From Sporosarcina sp. (GTDB lineage: Bacteria; Bacillota; Bacilli; Bacillales_A; Planococcaceae), in contig JARIBI010000155.1 in the NCBI GenBank assembly GCA_029257435.1, positions 39,321 through 103,320 of the forward strand: DNA of 64,000 nt. The letters are read 5' to 3'. The notes under the pieces are model-generated. The model did no database searches, was not told the origin of the DNA, and saw nothing but the letters and a program-made list of their open reading frames with translations. Of this stretch, positions 41,722-54,689 are shown in pieces. A program made the position numbers and the translations under genes. Position 1 is the stretch's first letter, and each line of letters begins with the position of its first letter.

Positions 41722-42367
41722 GTTGAACGATAAGTTTCTCATCTTCATAGGAACAGTAAAAGACCTGCTTCGGGTCTTCAATTCCTTTTTTACGAAGTTC
41801 CTGCAGCAGCCACTCTTCCGTTTTGTCATGTATCAGCAAATGCCGCACGTCAATATCTCCATCTGAAATAAAAGGAAGAACAGGTGCAGTTTCTCCGTAT
41901 TTGAATACTGATAAATTGCCGGATGGCTCTAGATACGCATAAGCGACTTCGAAAACTGAACCGATTTGCTGTTCACGTAATTGCTGGAGCAAGTCATCTA
42001 AATTATAGCGCTGTTTTCGCATCTCTTCTTCTAATATTTTACCGTCTTGAATAATAACGGTTGTGTCCCCATCAACAATGTCGCGAAAACTTTTGTTTTT
42101 CAATGAAACAAAAGATGAAACAAGCTGAATGATCAGCAGAACGAGCATTGGAAGGATTGCGTTAATAAGTTTCGAATCTGGTGAATCCAGAGCAAATGCT
42201 GCGACTTCAGCGATAATGACAAATACAACGATGTCAATAACACCTAGTTCACCGACTTCTCTTTTCCCCATTACTCTTAAAATGATGACTATAAGCACAT
42301 ACATTAGTATTGTGCGAAAACCAATAATCATTAAATCATGCATGCCGACACCTTCCTTATCGGTCAT
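41702..42367 (-). CDS. DUF421 (YetF-like) membrane protein
   Basis: LRVMGKREVGELGVIDIVVFVIIAEVAA, 3 TMs + cytosolic domain. Confidence 0.9.
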   Translation of the reverse strand: MTDKEGVGMHDLMIIGFRTILMYVLIVIILRVMGKREVGELGVIDIVVFVIIAEVAAFALDSPDSKLINAILPMLVLLIIQLVSSFVSLKNKSFRDIVDGDTTVIIQDGKILEEEMRKQRYNLDDLLQQLREQQIGSVFEVAYAYLEPSGNLSVFKYGETAPVLPFISDGDIDVRHLLIHDKTEEWLLQELRKKGIEDPKQVFYCSYEDEKLIVQLKQAYL

Positions 42368-42411
42368 AGCATGCCCACAAACTCATTTATTTAAACGGAT
42401 TTTATTCATAA

Positions 42412-42446
42412 AAACAGACCTGCCATAGCCATGGCAGGTCCTTACA
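42412..42446. terminator. Intrinsic terminator
   Basis: aaaacagacctgccatagccatggcaggtcctt. Confidence 0.75.
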
Positions 42447-42455
42447 ATTTCAGTA

Positions 42456-42731
42456 TTAAATCGCGGTTGAGCTATCTATAACTCGACCGACAGCTTGACG
42501 ATCAAATTGCAGTACAGCACCGTCTGCAGTTTTCAAAAATACAGAAGTTTCGTCTACTGCGTCAATTGTCCCGTGTAATCCTCCGATTGTCACGACACTA
42601 TCTCCACGCTTCAAGCTTGTCTGCATTTCTTTTGTTTGCTTTTGGCGTTTTTGTGCCGGTCGAATCAGCAAGAACCACATAATCGCGATCATCGCTACGA
42701 ACGGCAGCAAGTTCACTAAAGTTGCACTCAT
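42456..42731 (-). CDS. yajC: Preprotein translocase subunit YajC
   Basis: MWFLLIRPAQKRQKQTKEMQTSLKRGDSVVTIGGLHG. Confidence 0.96.
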   Translation of the reverse strand: MSATLVNLLPFVAMIAIMWFLLIRPAQKRQKQTKEMQTSLKRGDSVVTIGGLHGTIDAVDETSVFLKTADGAVLQFDRQAVGRVIDSSTAI

Positions 42732-42767
42732 CTAAAATCCCCCCCTACTTTGACTAGTATACAAGAA

Positions 42768-44959
<2,192 letters not shown>

Positions 44960-44987
44960 TTCATTTAATCTCCTTAATGTCGTAAAG

Positions 44988-45992
44988 TCAGCGCTGCTCC
45001 GGCAGTGGATAGCTAAAGTGTTCATACGCAAGCGGCGATGCGATTCTTCCGCGCGGTGTCCGCTGTATGAAACCTATTTGCAATAAGTATGGTTCATAGA
45101 CGTCTTCGAGCGTGACCGACTCTTCCCCAATACTTGCAGCCAGTGTTTCCAAACCGACAGGTCCTCCACGGAACCGCTCGATCATCCCTGTCAATAACTT
45201 ATGGTCAATGTGATCAAGTCCAAGCGAGTCTACTTGCAGCATTTCCAGTGCTTCTTTTGCAATGTCGATAGAAATTGTACCATTGCCGCGCACTTGCGCA
45301 TAGTCTCGCACCCTGCGCAACAAACGATTGGATATACGCGGGGTCCCTCTTGACCTGCGGGCGATTTCTACCGCCGCCTGATCATCGATTTTGACATCGA
45401 ACAAACCCGCGCTTCTCATAACGATTTCTTTCAGCGGATCGATTTCATAGTATTCAAGACGCAGCGGAACACCAAACCGATCCCGAAGCGGTGCGGAAAG
45501 TGAGCCTGCACGTGTTGTCGCCCCAATCAATGTAAACGGAGGCAGGTCAAGTCGAATCGATTTAGCAGAAGGTCCTTTCCCAACAACGATATCCAGACAG
45601 AAATCTTCCATTGCGGGATACAGTACTTCTTCAATCGCACGATTCAAACGATGGATTTCATCGATGAATAAAACATCTCCGGGTTCCAATGAAGACACTA
45701 CTGCAGCCAAATCACCCGGCCGTTCTATTGCCGGGCCGCTTGTCATCCGCAGATTGACACCCATTTCATTCGCAATGACCGCAGCGAGTGTCGTCTTCCC
45801 GAGACCGGGAGGACCATATAACAGCACGTGATCCAAACTTTCACTTCGTCCCTGTGCAGCTTCTATGAAAATCGATAAATTGTCTTTTACTTGGTCTTGC
45901 CCTATATAATGTGCTAACCGCTGCGGGCGCAATGATTGTTCAAATCCTTCATCAAAATCCGAAAGTTCACTTGAAAGTACGCGTGAATCCAT
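44988..45992 (-). CDS. ruvB: Holliday junction DNA helicase RuvB
   Basis: [42 protein letters not shown]. Confidence 0.98.
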   Translation of the reverse strand: MDSRVLSSELSDFDEGFEQSLRPQRLAHYIGQDQVKDNLSIFIEAAQGRSESLDHVLLYGPPGLGKTTLAAVIANEMGVNLRMTSGPAIERPGDLAAVVSSLEPGDVLFIDEIHRLNRAIEEVLYPAMEDFCLDIVVGKGPSAKSIRLDLPPFTLIGATTRAGSLSAPLRDRFGVPLRLEYYEIDPLKEIVMRSAGLFDVKIDDQAAVEIARRSRGTPRISNRLLRRVRDYAQVRGNGTISIDIAKEALEMLQVDSLGLDHIDHKLLTGMIERFRGGPVGLETLAASIGEESVTLEDVYEPYLLQIGFIQRTPRGRIASPLAYEHFSYPLPEQR

Positions 45993-46036
45993 TGTTCTCC
46001 CTCCTTTTCAACTGAACGCAAGAGTTACGGACTTCG

Positions 46037-46651
46037 TTACTTTTGTTTCAGCAGCAATTGCAGTGCACGTTTCATATAACCTTCTGTTGATAGTTCTTCG
46101 TTCTCAAGAGATTTTTTCACTTTCGCGATTTCTCTCGCAGAATAACCAAGCGCCTCAAGTGCAAGCATAGCTTCTTCTAGCGCCCCATTTTCTGTAAGTG
46201 TGAACAATGTATTGCCATCATCTTCCGGCATGTCCAACTCTGTAAAGAGATCCACCAATTTGCCTTTTAAATCAAGAATCATTTGGCGTGCGGTCTTCTT
46301 GCCGACACCCGGGAATTGAACAAGGAATGCCTCATCTTCACGCTCAATTGCGCTGATCACTTGTGATGGAATGCCGCTTGACAGAATTGCAAGTGCCCCT
46401 TTTGGACCAATTCCTGATACTGTGATCAGCTTCCGGAACAACTCCCGCTGCTCTAACGAAAGAAACCCCATGAGAAGCTGTGCATCTTCTCTCACATGGT
46501 GATGGATGAAGATTTGCTGCTCTGTTTCCGTCACATGAAATGCATAGGGATTTGGTGTTAACACTTGATAGCCGATTCCTCTATTTTCAATCGTAATATA
46601 TTCTGGTGTCACTCGGGTAACGAACCCTTTTATGTAATCATACAATACCAC
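46037..46651 (-). CDS. ruvA: Holliday junction DNA helicase RuvA
   Basis: GIGYQVLTPNP, GIGPKGALAILS, FPGVGKKTARQMILDLKGK. Confidence 0.97.
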   Translation of the reverse strand: MVLYDYIKGFVTRVTPEYITIENRGIGYQVLTPNPYAFHVTETEQQIFIHHHVREDAQLLMGFLSLEQRELFRKLITVSGIGPKGALAILSSGIPSQVISAIEREDEAFLVQFPGVGKKTARQMILDLKGKLVDLFTELDMPEDDGNTLFTLTENGALEEAMLALEALGYSAREIAKVKKSLENEELSTEGYMKRALQLLLKQK

Positions 46652-46760
46652 TTACCCCCTAGAGTCTTATCGTTAAGTATACCACATGACCGGACAATAC
46701 AACGCTGTCAAACCACCAAAAAGAACCGCCAGACGTATCACATACGACTTCTGGCAGTTC

Positions 46761-47648
46761 TTATGGGAGATATCGATTGTGTTCAAGTAAGTTGTTGGAA
46801 AACCGGCAAAGTTCCGGCCATCGATGCAAAGCTTGTTCCGTAAAGGGAATGAGCTGCTGCGCTAATAGGACTCTGCGTTCTTCAGGCAGTGTCGTTAAAT
46901 AAGACCATTCACGCAACATCTCGTTAGGATATTGGAGCATGGCAATCGCCTGCTGGCCCAGAACTTGCAATCGAGGTTCTTCATTAAACAATAATGCCGC
47001 ATTGTAGTCTACTTTCTGAAGCACACGATGCAGCCATAATGCAATTTCGACGTCAGGATGGCCCGTGCATGCTAAATCGAAATCAATCAGGGTAACAGTA
47101 CCTTCGGCTGTTTTCAATAGATTGTGATGAACCACATCCCCGTGAAGAAGCGTATTGGGTACTTCTCGAGCAGGTGCAGTGCGTAAGCAAGCAAGTGCTT
47201 GCTCGCTGTATAGTTCCAGCTGATCTACGACGTTCTCCCCTAGATAAGACACAATAGTTTGACGATTGTTGCGAAAACGTTCCAGTCGCCAATTCCATTT
47301 ATCCAGCAACGCATAGGGTTTTAAAAATGGCAGCGACTCCCATTTCACAAATGCCTCGGTCTCATGAAGAGCTCCCAGTGTTTTTAAGGAAGCTCTCCGA
47401 TCTGATTGCTTGGAAAAATCTACTGGGATTCCATCAGTCACCCAGGGCTGGACGACAATGTGTTCATTCCCTTTCTCAGAGATAGGCGCACAATAAGGAA
47501 AATCCACTGTTTGTAACAGTTCATGCAAGTTCCGAATCTTAATAGCATCACGAACATCGGCATAACGCTTTACCGAGTATTCATTCCCATTCTCTTCTAA
47601 ACGCCACACATTTTCTTTAATACGTGAAAATTTCTTTTCAACTTTCAC
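46761..47648 (-). CDS. Phosphotransferase / YsxE-like spore coat kinase-fold protein
   Basis: LLHGDVVHHNLLKTAEGTVTLIDFDLA; next to safA-like gene. Confidence 0.8.
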   Translation of the reverse strand: MKVEKKFSRIKENVWRLEENGNEYSVKRYADVRDAIKIRNLHELLQTVDFPYCAPISEKGNEHIVVQPWVTDGIPVDFSKQSDRRASLKTLGALHETEAFVKWESLPFLKPYALLDKWNWRLERFRNNRQTIVSYLGENVVDQLELYSEQALACLRTAPAREVPNTLLHGDVVHHNLLKTAEGTVTLIDFDLACTGHPDVEIALWLHRVLQKVDYNAALLFNEEPRLQVLGQQAIAMLQYPNEMLREWSYLTTLPEERRVLLAQQLIPFTEQALHRWPELCRFSNNLLEHNRYLP

Positions 47649-47654
47649 GCCCGG

Positions 47655-48743
47655 TCAATACGAACCCATTTGGTTTTGACCATAGTGACCTTGATGCGGC
47701 GGCCCCATTTGCGGGTAACCTCCGTAAATAGGCTGAACTCCCATCATTGGCATCCCGTAATAGGGAGTTGGAGACATGTTTGATCCGCAAGACGAACATA
47801 AATGCATATATTGCGGATGCTGAGCAGCTTGAATCCCTTGCATTTGCGGCTGTTGATTGTTCGGGAGCTGTTGCGGGTACCCTTGGTGAGGGATCTGTTG
47901 CGGAACATACCCTTGCTCCGGCGGACAGTACGCAGGCGGTGATAAATCAAATGTGGACGACTCAATATTCGGCATTTGAACACCTGGCGATTCCCACATC
48001 TTCATACTGTCGCAATGGTTCGGTGACACGCCCGGACCTTGGCCGGCCATAATTGGTGATTCATCTTTACATTCCATTGTTTCGGGCTGCATGTTCCACA
48101 TTGGCGGCTGTACAGGTACTTGCGGCATCATTGGCGGTGCCATCGGGTAATGCATATGATGCTGCATCGGATGCGCGCACGGGTGGCAATCCGCGTCGTA
48201 AATCGGCATCCATCCACATGGAATACCTATGAACATCGGATGGACCATCGGCTGTTGCTGCACCGGCGGCAGCGGCGGAGCTGGTGGCGCTTCGCAAGTA
48301 GGCGATTCCGGTTTAGGTATCGGTTTCACTTCGGGCATTGGCGGTGGTGGCATTGGCTGTGGTTTCACTTCCGGTTTTGGAGCAGGCAGCGGCTTCACCT
48401 CAGGCTTAGGTGCCGGTTTTGGCGGCGGCGGCATTGGTGCTGGCTTTGGCGGCGGTGTCGGAATCGGTTTCTGTTGCGGCGGTTTTGGCGGCGCAACTGG
48501 CGGGACGGGTTTTACCGGTTTCTCAGGATGCTTCTCGTGAGGCAGCGGGTGCTTTTCCTTCCCCCCATGCTTTTCAGGGTGCTTTGTTCCTTTTCCTTCA
48601 GGCAAGAAGATTTTCATGCCAGGCACAATATAGTCCGGATTGGCTAAGTGTGCGTTCACCTTTTTTAGTTCTTCAAACGATATCCCATACTGACGCGCTA
48701 TTTTCCAAAGCGTGTCACCTTTTACAACGATATGGACATTCAC
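47655..48743 (-). CDS. SafA-like LysM spore morphogenetic protein, Pro-rich
   Basis: VNVHIVVKGDTLWKIARQYGISFEELKKVNAHLANPDYIVPGMKIFLP then Pro-rich region; GTG start at 48743. Confidence 0.83.
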   Translation of the reverse strand: MNVHIVVKGDTLWKIARQYGISFEELKKVNAHLANPDYIVPGMKIFLPEGKGTKHPEKHGGKEKHPLPHEKHPEKPVKPVPPVAPPKPPQQKPIPTPPPKPAPMPPPPKPAPKPEVKPLPAPKPEVKPQPMPPPPMPEVKPIPKPESPTCEAPPAPPLPPVQQQPMVHPMFIGIPCGWMPIYDADCHPCAHPMQHHMHYPMAPPMMPQVPVQPPMWNMQPETMECKDESPIMAGQGPGVSPNHCDSMKMWESPGVQMPNIESSTFDLSPPAYCPPEQGYVPQQIPHQGYPQQLPNNQQPQMQGIQAAQHPQYMHLCSSCGSNMSPTPYYGMPMMGVQPIYGGYPQMGPPHQGHYGQNQMGSY

Positions 48744-48866
48744 TCTGTAAAGTCCCCCTTCCATCGACTCATCTTATGAACGGGTGCCCGGATGTGTGAC
48801 CAATCGATAAGTCAGGCACCTTCTCTTTCAACTATACGAATCTGAAGAGGCAAATAGTACTTCATC

Positions 48867-48905
48867 GCAAAAAAATACCTGCCGGTTATTTCCTGGCAGG
48901 TGATT
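48867..48905 (-). terminator. Intrinsic terminator of pheA
   Basis: aaaaaaatacctgccggttatttcctggcaggtga. Confidence 0.75.
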
Positions 48906-49776
48906 GTTGCAGATATGTACTATAAGAACCAAACGATCTAACATCACAATGCAACGCTTTTAGTTCTTCCAATGCACCTTTCATCATTGGATGATCTTCC
49001 GTTTCTGCAACGTCAATTATGAAAAAATAATTACCAAGACCCGTTTTCAATGGACGGGATTCAATTTTACTTAAATTCAATCTGCGCCATGAAAACACGG
49101 ATAAAATCTGATGGAGCATTCCTGGCTGATCATCTTCCGGCAATTTAATCATCAGAGTTGTTTTCGGTATGCCCGCGCCTTCGTATGACAATGTTTCCTT
49201 ACGTAACGACAGGACGACGAACCGCGTATGATTAAAATGAAAATCATGAATTGATTCTTCAGCAATATGAAGTCCATATGTATCAGCAGCCAGCTGGTTA
49301 CCAATCGCCGCAATCGGCAGCTCAGGATGCTCAGACACGTATTTCGCTGCTGCAGCAGTGGAAGAAGTTTGAATAAGCGGGACTCTTCTAAAGTGATACT
49401 GCAGATATTTGTGACATTGTGCCAGCGCATGTGGATGAGAGTGAATCGATGCCAGTGAATCAATGGATTCGGCTTGTTCAGGATGCACCATCAAATGTTG
49501 CCGGATGGGTGTTGACAGTTCAGCATTGATGAACAAATCACTGCCATGGAACAAATAATCGATGGTGAGCGGCACAGATCCTTCTAACGCATTTTCAAGC
49601 GGTACAATCGCATAGGCAACATGACCTTCCGTCACCGCTTCGATACAATCAGGAATCGACCGATACGGCATGAGTCCATCCGTCCCGAAAAAGTCTGTCG
49701 CAGCAATATGTGTAAATGAAGCTTCCGGCCCTAAGTAAGCAACGGATGGTGTTAAAGATTCCTGTTTCATCGTCAA
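48886..49776 (-). CDS. pheA: Prephenate dehydratase
   Basis: VAYLGPEASFTHIAA, TRFVVLS, ESRPLKTGLGNYFFIID ACT domain. Confidence 0.96.
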   Translation of the reverse strand: MTMKQESLTPSVAYLGPEASFTHIAATDFFGTDGLMPYRSIPDCIEAVTEGHVAYAIVPLENALEGSVPLTIDYLFHGSDLFINAELSTPIRQHLMVHPEQAESIDSLASIHSHPHALAQCHKYLQYHFRRVPLIQTSSTAAAAKYVSEHPELPIAAIGNQLAADTYGLHIAEESIHDFHFNHTRFVVLSLRKETLSYEGAGIPKTTLMIKLPEDDQPGMLHQILSVFSWRRLNLSKIESRPLKTGLGNYFFIIDVAETEDHPMMKGALEELKALHCDVRSFGSYSTYLQQSPARK

Positions 49777-49785
49777 ATTCTCCTC

Positions 49786-50241
49786 TCACAATGCACCTGA
49801 ACTAACCAAATGGACTGAATCTACAAAGCTCGGCCCATTCAGTTTATGGATGAATGCCTCCATCGAAAGGTTCATCTCAGTTACGTCCAGTGATAACGTA
49901 ATGTTGGCACGCCCTTGTACGGGTATGGTTTGGTGAATCGTCAGTACATTACAATGTGATGAAGAAATCAGCTCCATCAGCACCGCAAGTGAACCTTTCA
50001 AGTCTTCCAATTGGATGAAGACCGTTAGTACCCGTTCGCGAGCAATCGCTTCGAATGGATATACCGCATCTTTATACTTATAAAATGCACTTCTTGACAA
50101 TCCAACTCGGGCGGTCGCTTCTTGAATCGTTGTCGCTTCACCGGAAACAAGAAGCCGTTTCGCTTCCAGCATCTTTTGCATGGACTCCGTCAAGACATCT
50201 TCACGCACCAAATAGAACTGGTCTTCCCCCAACTGCTTCAT
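49786..50241 (-). CDS. pheB: ACT domain-containing protein PheB
   Basis: FYLVREDVLTESMQKMLEAKRLL, VGLSRSAFYKYKDAV; between pheA and obg. Confidence 0.9.
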   Translation of the reverse strand: MKQLGEDQFYLVREDVLTESMQKMLEAKRLLVSGEATTIQEATARVGLSRSAFYKYKDAVYPFEAIARERVLTVFIQLEDLKGSLAVLMELISSSHCNVLTIHQTIPVQGRANITLSLDVTEMNLSMEAFIHKLNGPSFVDSVHLVSSGAL

Positions 50242-50276
50242 CGTCAATCCCCCTGCAGCCGCAGAACGGCTCTTCA

Positions 50277-51569
50277 TTACTCGATAAATTCAAACTCGAA
50301 GTCAAGAAGACGAACGATGTCTCCGTTTACCGCACCGCGTTCACGAAGTGCATCATCAACACCCATGCCTCGCATTTGACGGCCAAATTTACGGACAGAT
50401 TGGTCGAAGTTGAAATCGGTCATCTTGAATAAGCGCTCGATACCATATCCGGACAATACGTAAGCTCCATCGTCATCGCGTGTAATTTTGAAATCAGGTG
50501 TTTCCGGTTCGTATTTATAAAGAACGGAGTGCTCTTCTTCTGTTTCTTCCACTTCATGCATCGGGAATTCTGACGTCACTTCAAGCAGGTCTGCAATCGC
50601 AAACAAGAGTGGGTCTAATCCTGTGCGTGTAATGGCTGAGATTGGGAAAATTTTATGTTCCGTCTCTCCAAGTTTCTCCTTGAATGCTTTTAAGTTTTCT
50701 TCTGAATCCGGCATGTCCATTTTATTGGCCACAATAATTTGAGGACGCTCCATTAAACGCATGTTATATTGTTCAAGCTCTGCGTTAATCGTTTCGAAGT
50801 CTTCAAACGGGTCTCTGCCTTCTAAACCTGACATATCGATAACGTGCACGATGACACGGGTCCGCTCAATATGACGTAAAAACTGATGTCCGAGTCCTAC
50901 CCCTTCGTGGGCACCTTCAATAAGTCCCGGCAGATCCGCCATGACAAATGTCCGGTGATCATCCGTTTCAACAAGTCCCAAGTTTGGAACGAGTGTCGTG
51001 AAGTGATAATCTGCGATTTTAGGCTTAGCAGCAGATAGGACAGATAGAAGCGTAGATTTACCGACACTCGGGAAGCCAACAAGGCCAACATCAGCGAGTA
51101 CTTTCAGTTCAAGCATGATGTCACGTTCTACACCTGGTTCTCCTTTTTCGGATAGCTCAGGCGCCGTGTTTTGCGGTGTCACATAACGGCTGTTCCCGCG
51201 TCCCCCGCGTCCTCCGCGTGCAATCACTGCAGTTTGTCCATCTTCCACTAAATCTGCGATAATTTCTTTTGTTTCTACATCTGTCACAACTGTACCAGGC
51301 GGAACTTTGATAACCATACTCGTGCCTCGACGGCCATGCTGGTTTTTGTTGGCTCCATGCTCCCCGCGCGGAGCTTTAAAATGACGCTGATAACGGAAAT
51401 CCATCAATGTACGTAAACCCTCATCTACGACGAAGATAACGTCTCCGCCATTCCCGCCATCGCCGCCTGCCGGACCGCCAAATGCAATATATTTTTCACG
51501 GCGGAACGCAACGATTCCATCGCCGCCATCTCCACCTTTAACGTAAACTTTTACCTGATCGACAAACAT
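50277..51569 (-). CDS. obgE: GTPase ObgE/CgtA
   Basis: [39 protein letters not shown]-terminal OCT domain. Confidence 0.98.
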   Translation of the reverse strand: MFVDQVKVYVKGGDGGDGIVAFRREKYIAFGGPAGGDGGNGGDVIFVVDEGLRTLMDFRYQRHFKAPRGEHGANKNQHGRRGTSMVIKVPPGTVVTDVETKEIIADLVEDGQTAVIARGGRGGRGNSRYVTPQNTAPELSEKGEPGVERDIMLELKVLADVGLVGFPSVGKSTLLSVLSAAKPKIADYHFTTLVPNLGLVETDDHRTFVMADLPGLIEGAHEGVGLGHQFLRHIERTRVIVHVIDMSGLEGRDPFEDFETINAELEQYNMRLMERPQIIVANKMDMPDSEENLKAFKEKLGETEHKIFPISAITRTGLDPLLFAIADLLEVTSEFPMHEVEETEEEHSVLYKYEPETPDFKITRDDDGAYVLSGYGIERLFKMTDFNFDQSVRKFGRQMRGMGVDDALRERGAVNGDIVRLLDFEFEFIE

Positions 51570-51580
51570 GTAATTTCCTC

Positions 51581-52105
51581 CTATTGTCCACGGAATGTGA
51601 ACGTCCAATACTCATTATCTACAGACAGCTTTGCTGTCCAGTCCTTCTCATATACATCATTCCATACAATCGGCGCTGTTTGTCCGGGAAGCGAAAGGGA
51701 TACTTCCCATTCGTCGCTTGTGGTTTTCACAAAGATATTGACCTCACAGTCAGCATAAGGATCTGCACCGTTTACAAGCTGCTGGCATACGCCGTCCAAT
51801 ACTTCCACAATTGCCCGGCCGTCTGCTTTTCGTTCAGATTTTCCAGGAACCATTGAAGTTTTTACTACTTTGCTGAACGCTATGTAGTTCCAGTCAAAAG
51901 TTAACAGCCACGTTTCAAGTGCAGGCATGTCCAGTCCGCTTATTTGGGAGTCAATACGCATGCGTTCTGTAGCATCCAGAAGTTTGCGTCGTGCTTCGGG
52001 GACATTATTGAGGTCCATGTGCATGAGGATGAGCTGTAGCTCGTTTAAAAAATCATGCCGGGCAAATTTCATCGCATCCCGGACAGTCAACTCCGATTTT
52101 TTCAA
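51581..52105 (-). CDS. spo0B: Sporulation initiation phosphotransferase Spo0B
   Basis: [22 protein letters not shown]-box; between obg and rpmA. Confidence 0.9.
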   Translation of the reverse strand: MKKSELTVRDAMKFARHDFLNELQLILMHMDLNNVPEARRKLLDATERMRIDSQISGLDMPALETWLLTFDWNYIAFSKVVKTSMVPGKSERKADGRAIVEVLDGVCQQLVNGADPYADCEVNIFVKTTSDEWEVSLSLPGQTAPIVWNDVYEKDWTAKLSVDNEYWTFTFRGQ

Positions 52106-52243
52106 GATTCTTCACCGCCTGCTGTTTCGTTCCTTACAGTATAGCATTATGGGGGTGTTGTTCGTCAAAAAGTTTGGCGAATCTTTGTTGATTGCCCACT
52201 CAAATGGAAACAAAAAGGGTATTAGTTTGTATACAGAATTAAA

Positions 52244-52288
52244 AAATAAAAAAAGGACTGCACACTTGGCGCGTGCAGTCCTTTTTGG
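52244..52288 (-). terminator. Intrinsic terminator of rplU-prp-rpmA
   Basis: aaaaaaaggactgcacacttggcgcgtgcagtccttttt. Confidence 0.85.
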
Positions 52289-52297
52289 ATTCAATTC

Positions 52298-52591
52298 TTA
52301 TGCTTCCTGCACTGCAGGATACACACTTACTTTTTTCTTGTCGCGGCCAAAACGCTCGAAGCGTACTACGCCATCAACTTTAGCGAAAAGAGTATCGTCG
52401 CCTCCGCGACCTACGTTTTCACCTGGGTGAATTTTCGTTCCGCGCTGGCGGTAAAGAATAGAACCACCAGAAACGAATTGTCCATCGGCACGCTTAGCGC
52501 CAAGACGTTTCGATTCGGAGTCACGACCGTTCTTTGTAGAACCTACCCCTTTTTTCGATGCGAAAAACTGAAGATCTAAACGTAACAACAT
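52298..52591 (-). CDS. rpmA: 50S ribosomal protein L27 (with cleavable N-terminal extension)
   Basis: [31 protein letters not shown]. Confidence 0.98.
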   Translation of the reverse strand: MLLRLDLQFFASKKGVGSTKNGRDSESKRLGAKRADGQFVSGGSILYRQRGTKIHPGENVGRGGDDTLFAKVDGVVRFERFGRDKKKVSVYPAVQEA

Positions 52592-52603
52592 GTGTTCCAC
52601 CTC

Positions 52604-52930
52604 CTACTTGGTAAAGGTTATTTTTATAAACTGCGCATAGTCTTGTTCAATCGTCTGCATGGAAACAATCATTGCACGCATAATTGTTTGCTGATCATGA
52701 TCCTCTTCCGTCTCCGGAAGAACGACTTTCAGATAGCCGCCATCTTCTCCTTGCTGGATCGCTGGCGTTACCCCAGTGAGTGAAATAATTGCATTCACAG
52801 CGCCAAATGACACGGCAGATGCAGCTGCACACACTAAGTCCTTCCCATGTTCTGCGTAATCAGCATGTCCACTCATCTCAAAAGAGCTGATACGGCCAGA
52901 TGCTTGTTCCTTTACGGTGATTTGAATCAT
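52604..52930 (-). CDS. prp: Ribosomal-processing cysteine protease Prp (YsxB)
   Basis: FEMSGHADYAEHGKDLVCAAASAVSFGAVNAI. Confidence 0.95.
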   Translation of the reverse strand: MIQITVKEQASGRISSFEMSGHADYAEHGKDLVCAAASAVSFGAVNAIISLTGVTPAIQQGEDGGYLKVVLPETEEDHDQQTIMRAMIVSMQTIEQDYAQFIKITFTK

Positions 52931-52936
52931 AACAGC

Positions 52937-53245
52937 TTACAGGTTGATGCCTTCGATAACAACCTTAGTATAAGGCTGACGATGACCCTGTTTTCTACTG
53001 TAGTTCTTTTTCGGCTTGTATTTGAAGACAGTGATTTTTTTGCCTTTGCCCTGTTTAACGATTTTCGCTGTTACAGAAGCACCATCCACGAATGGAGCGC
53101 CAACTTTCACGTCATCTCCACCTACAAAAAGAACTTTGTCAAAAGTTACAGCCTCATCAGCTTCTCCCACCAATTTCTCGATGAAGATCTCCTGACCCTG
53201 CTCAACTTTGATTTGCTTTCCACCAGTTTCAATAATTGCGTACAT
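52937..53245 (-). CDS. rplU: 50S ribosomal protein L21
   Basis: [42 protein letters not shown]. Confidence 0.98.
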   Translation of the reverse strand: MYAIIETGGKQIKVEQGQEIFIEKLVGEADEAVTFDKVLFVGGDDVKVGAPFVDGASVTAKIVKQGKGKKITVFKYKPKKNYSRKQGHRQPYTKVVIEGINL

Positions 53246-53259
53246 ACTTGCACCTCCTC

Positions 53260-53348
53260 AAATAGTCTTAGACTCGCCTTCCCAGGTGACCCATACGGAT
53301 GCTTGTACCTGGTTCAGTGCGGTTGCAGCACGGGTGCGCTACAAACAT
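53260..53348 (-). promoter_or_regulatory. Ribosomal protein L21 leader
   Basis: Structured G/C-rich leader with hairpins immediately upstream of rplU in conserved context; minus strand GCGCACCCGTGCTGCAACCGCACTGAACCAGGTACAAGCATCCGTATGGGTCACCTGGGAAGGCGAGTCTAAGAC. Confidence 0.75.
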
Positions 53349-53377
53349 AACATTAGAATAATAACATGCATAGAAAT

Positions 53378-53989
53378 TCAAGTCAAGTTGTTTCTTTTCA
53401 ATTGCTCGTAAATCCTTCGATATCTTCTGAATCGAAACACGCTGATATTTTGCAAACATAAAAAAACCACAAGACTTATTAAAAGTGCAGTTTCAGGCAA
53501 ACCTGTCAGTAATACAGCAGCTCCCACAATCAGAAATCCGATTGAAAACACTAGAAATGCGGTTTGATCGAAATACCGGCTCTCTTCACGTTCAGTTAAA
53601 GCGAGCAGCGCCTGTCCGCCATCCAGCGGCAAAATAGGAAGTAAATTCACAAGTAAAATCAATAATTGAATACGAATCACATCCATTGAACCCGGAAAAG
53701 AAAGGACAATCGCTGCTGCAAGTACCAATGTTGTTGCAATCGGCCCCCCAAGCGCTAATAGCACACGCGCCTTGCGTGAATGCTGGGAGGGATTCGCGAT
53801 TTCCATTTCTCCGCCATAAGGAAGAATTGTTATGGAACGAACACGCATGCCTTGCACTTTTGCAGCTGCTAAATGTCCGGCTTCATGAATCAGCAGTGAT
53901 CCGAAAACAATTGCATATGCAGCAAGCCCTCCCATAACTGCAAGCAAAATGAAGACCGGCAGCAAAATCGGATGCAGTCGGAACTTCAA
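53378..53989 (-). CDS. spoIVFB: M50 family site-2 protease, SpoIVFB-like
   Basis: LLIHEAGHLAAAK HExxH, NLLPILPLDGGQ. Confidence 0.9.
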   Translation of the reverse strand: MKFRLHPILLPVFILLAVMGGLAAYAIVFGSLLIHEAGHLAAAKVQGMRVRSITILPYGGEMEIANPSQHSRKARVLLALGGPIATTLVLAAAIVLSFPGSMDVIRIQLLILLVNLLPILPLDGGQALLALTEREESRYFDQTAFLVFSIGFLIVGAAVLLTGLPETALLISLVVFLCLQNISVFRFRRYRRIYEQLKRNNLT

Positions 53990-54540
53990 GGACTTACTTC
54001 CGAAAAGAACGCAGGCAATAGCGTGGAGTCAAGCACAAGTCCATCCCGTTTCACTTTTAAATACATTGTTCCTTCTTCCATCACTGCAAGCGTGTCCCCT
54101 TTGTTGACAGCTGTATACGGCAGCTTTGCAAATGAACCGACAAATCCATAAGTGATCTCATCCCCATTGTCATATTGAACAGTAAGGGTTTTGCCAGATT
54201 GTCTTGTAAACCCTGTAAAAACGATTAAACCGTTTCCTCGAGCCGCAATCGGAAGTGCTTCAGGATAGGACAGTATGACACCTGATTTATACGGCTGCAT
54301 CGATTCATACGCAGCAAACGGATCAACACCTTCTACATCCCCGCTCACTTGAATCATTCCCGACTCCTCAGAGTCAATCATCGATGCTACCCATTTCTTC
54401 ATCGCTACAAAATCTTGACCCGTAGAAATATATTGAGTGACAGGCCGCTCCATTACGCCTAGTTGCTCTAGTTTGGCAACCCCGAGAATCGAAATCGTAA
54501 ATACGATCGCTAACATCCATTTCGTCTTCCCTCTCAACAC
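53986..54540 (-). CDS. spoIVFA: SpoIVFA-like M23-domain stage IV sporulation protein
   Basis: N-terminal TM, GNGLIVFTGFTRQSGKTLTVQYDNGDEITYGFVGSF M23-like; overlaps spoIVFB start. Confidence 0.8.
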   Translation of the reverse strand: MLRGKTKWMLAIVFTISILGVAKLEQLGVMERPVTQYISTGQDFVAMKKWVASMIDSEESGMIQVSGDVEGVDPFAAYESMQPYKSGVILSYPEALPIAARGNGLIVFTGFTRQSGKTLTVQYDNGDEITYGFVGSFAKLPYTAVNKGDTLAVMEEGTMYLKVKRDGLVLDSTLLPAFFSEVSP

Positions 54541-54647
54541 ACGCCCCCCTTTTTTTCAGTATATGAAGCACAACACTTGAATAGTCGGGTTACCTTGTCT
54601 TTTACGGACATTCGAAACAGCTGCCAAACTGCAAATGGTAAGTCCAA

Positions 54648-54686
54648 TAAAAAAATCCCCTGCACCAAAGGTACAGAGGATCATCC
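54648..54686 (-). terminator. Intrinsic terminator of minD
   Basis: aaaaaaatcccctgcaccaaaggtacagaggatc. Confidence 0.6.
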
Positions 54687-54689
54687 ATA

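Noticed and set aside
48120-48647. Long plus-strand ORFs (Arg/Trp/Gly-rich) opposite the safA-like gene, including 48229..48540
   Set aside because: Artefacts of the Pro-rich low-complexity coding sequence on the minus strand; compositionally implausible.
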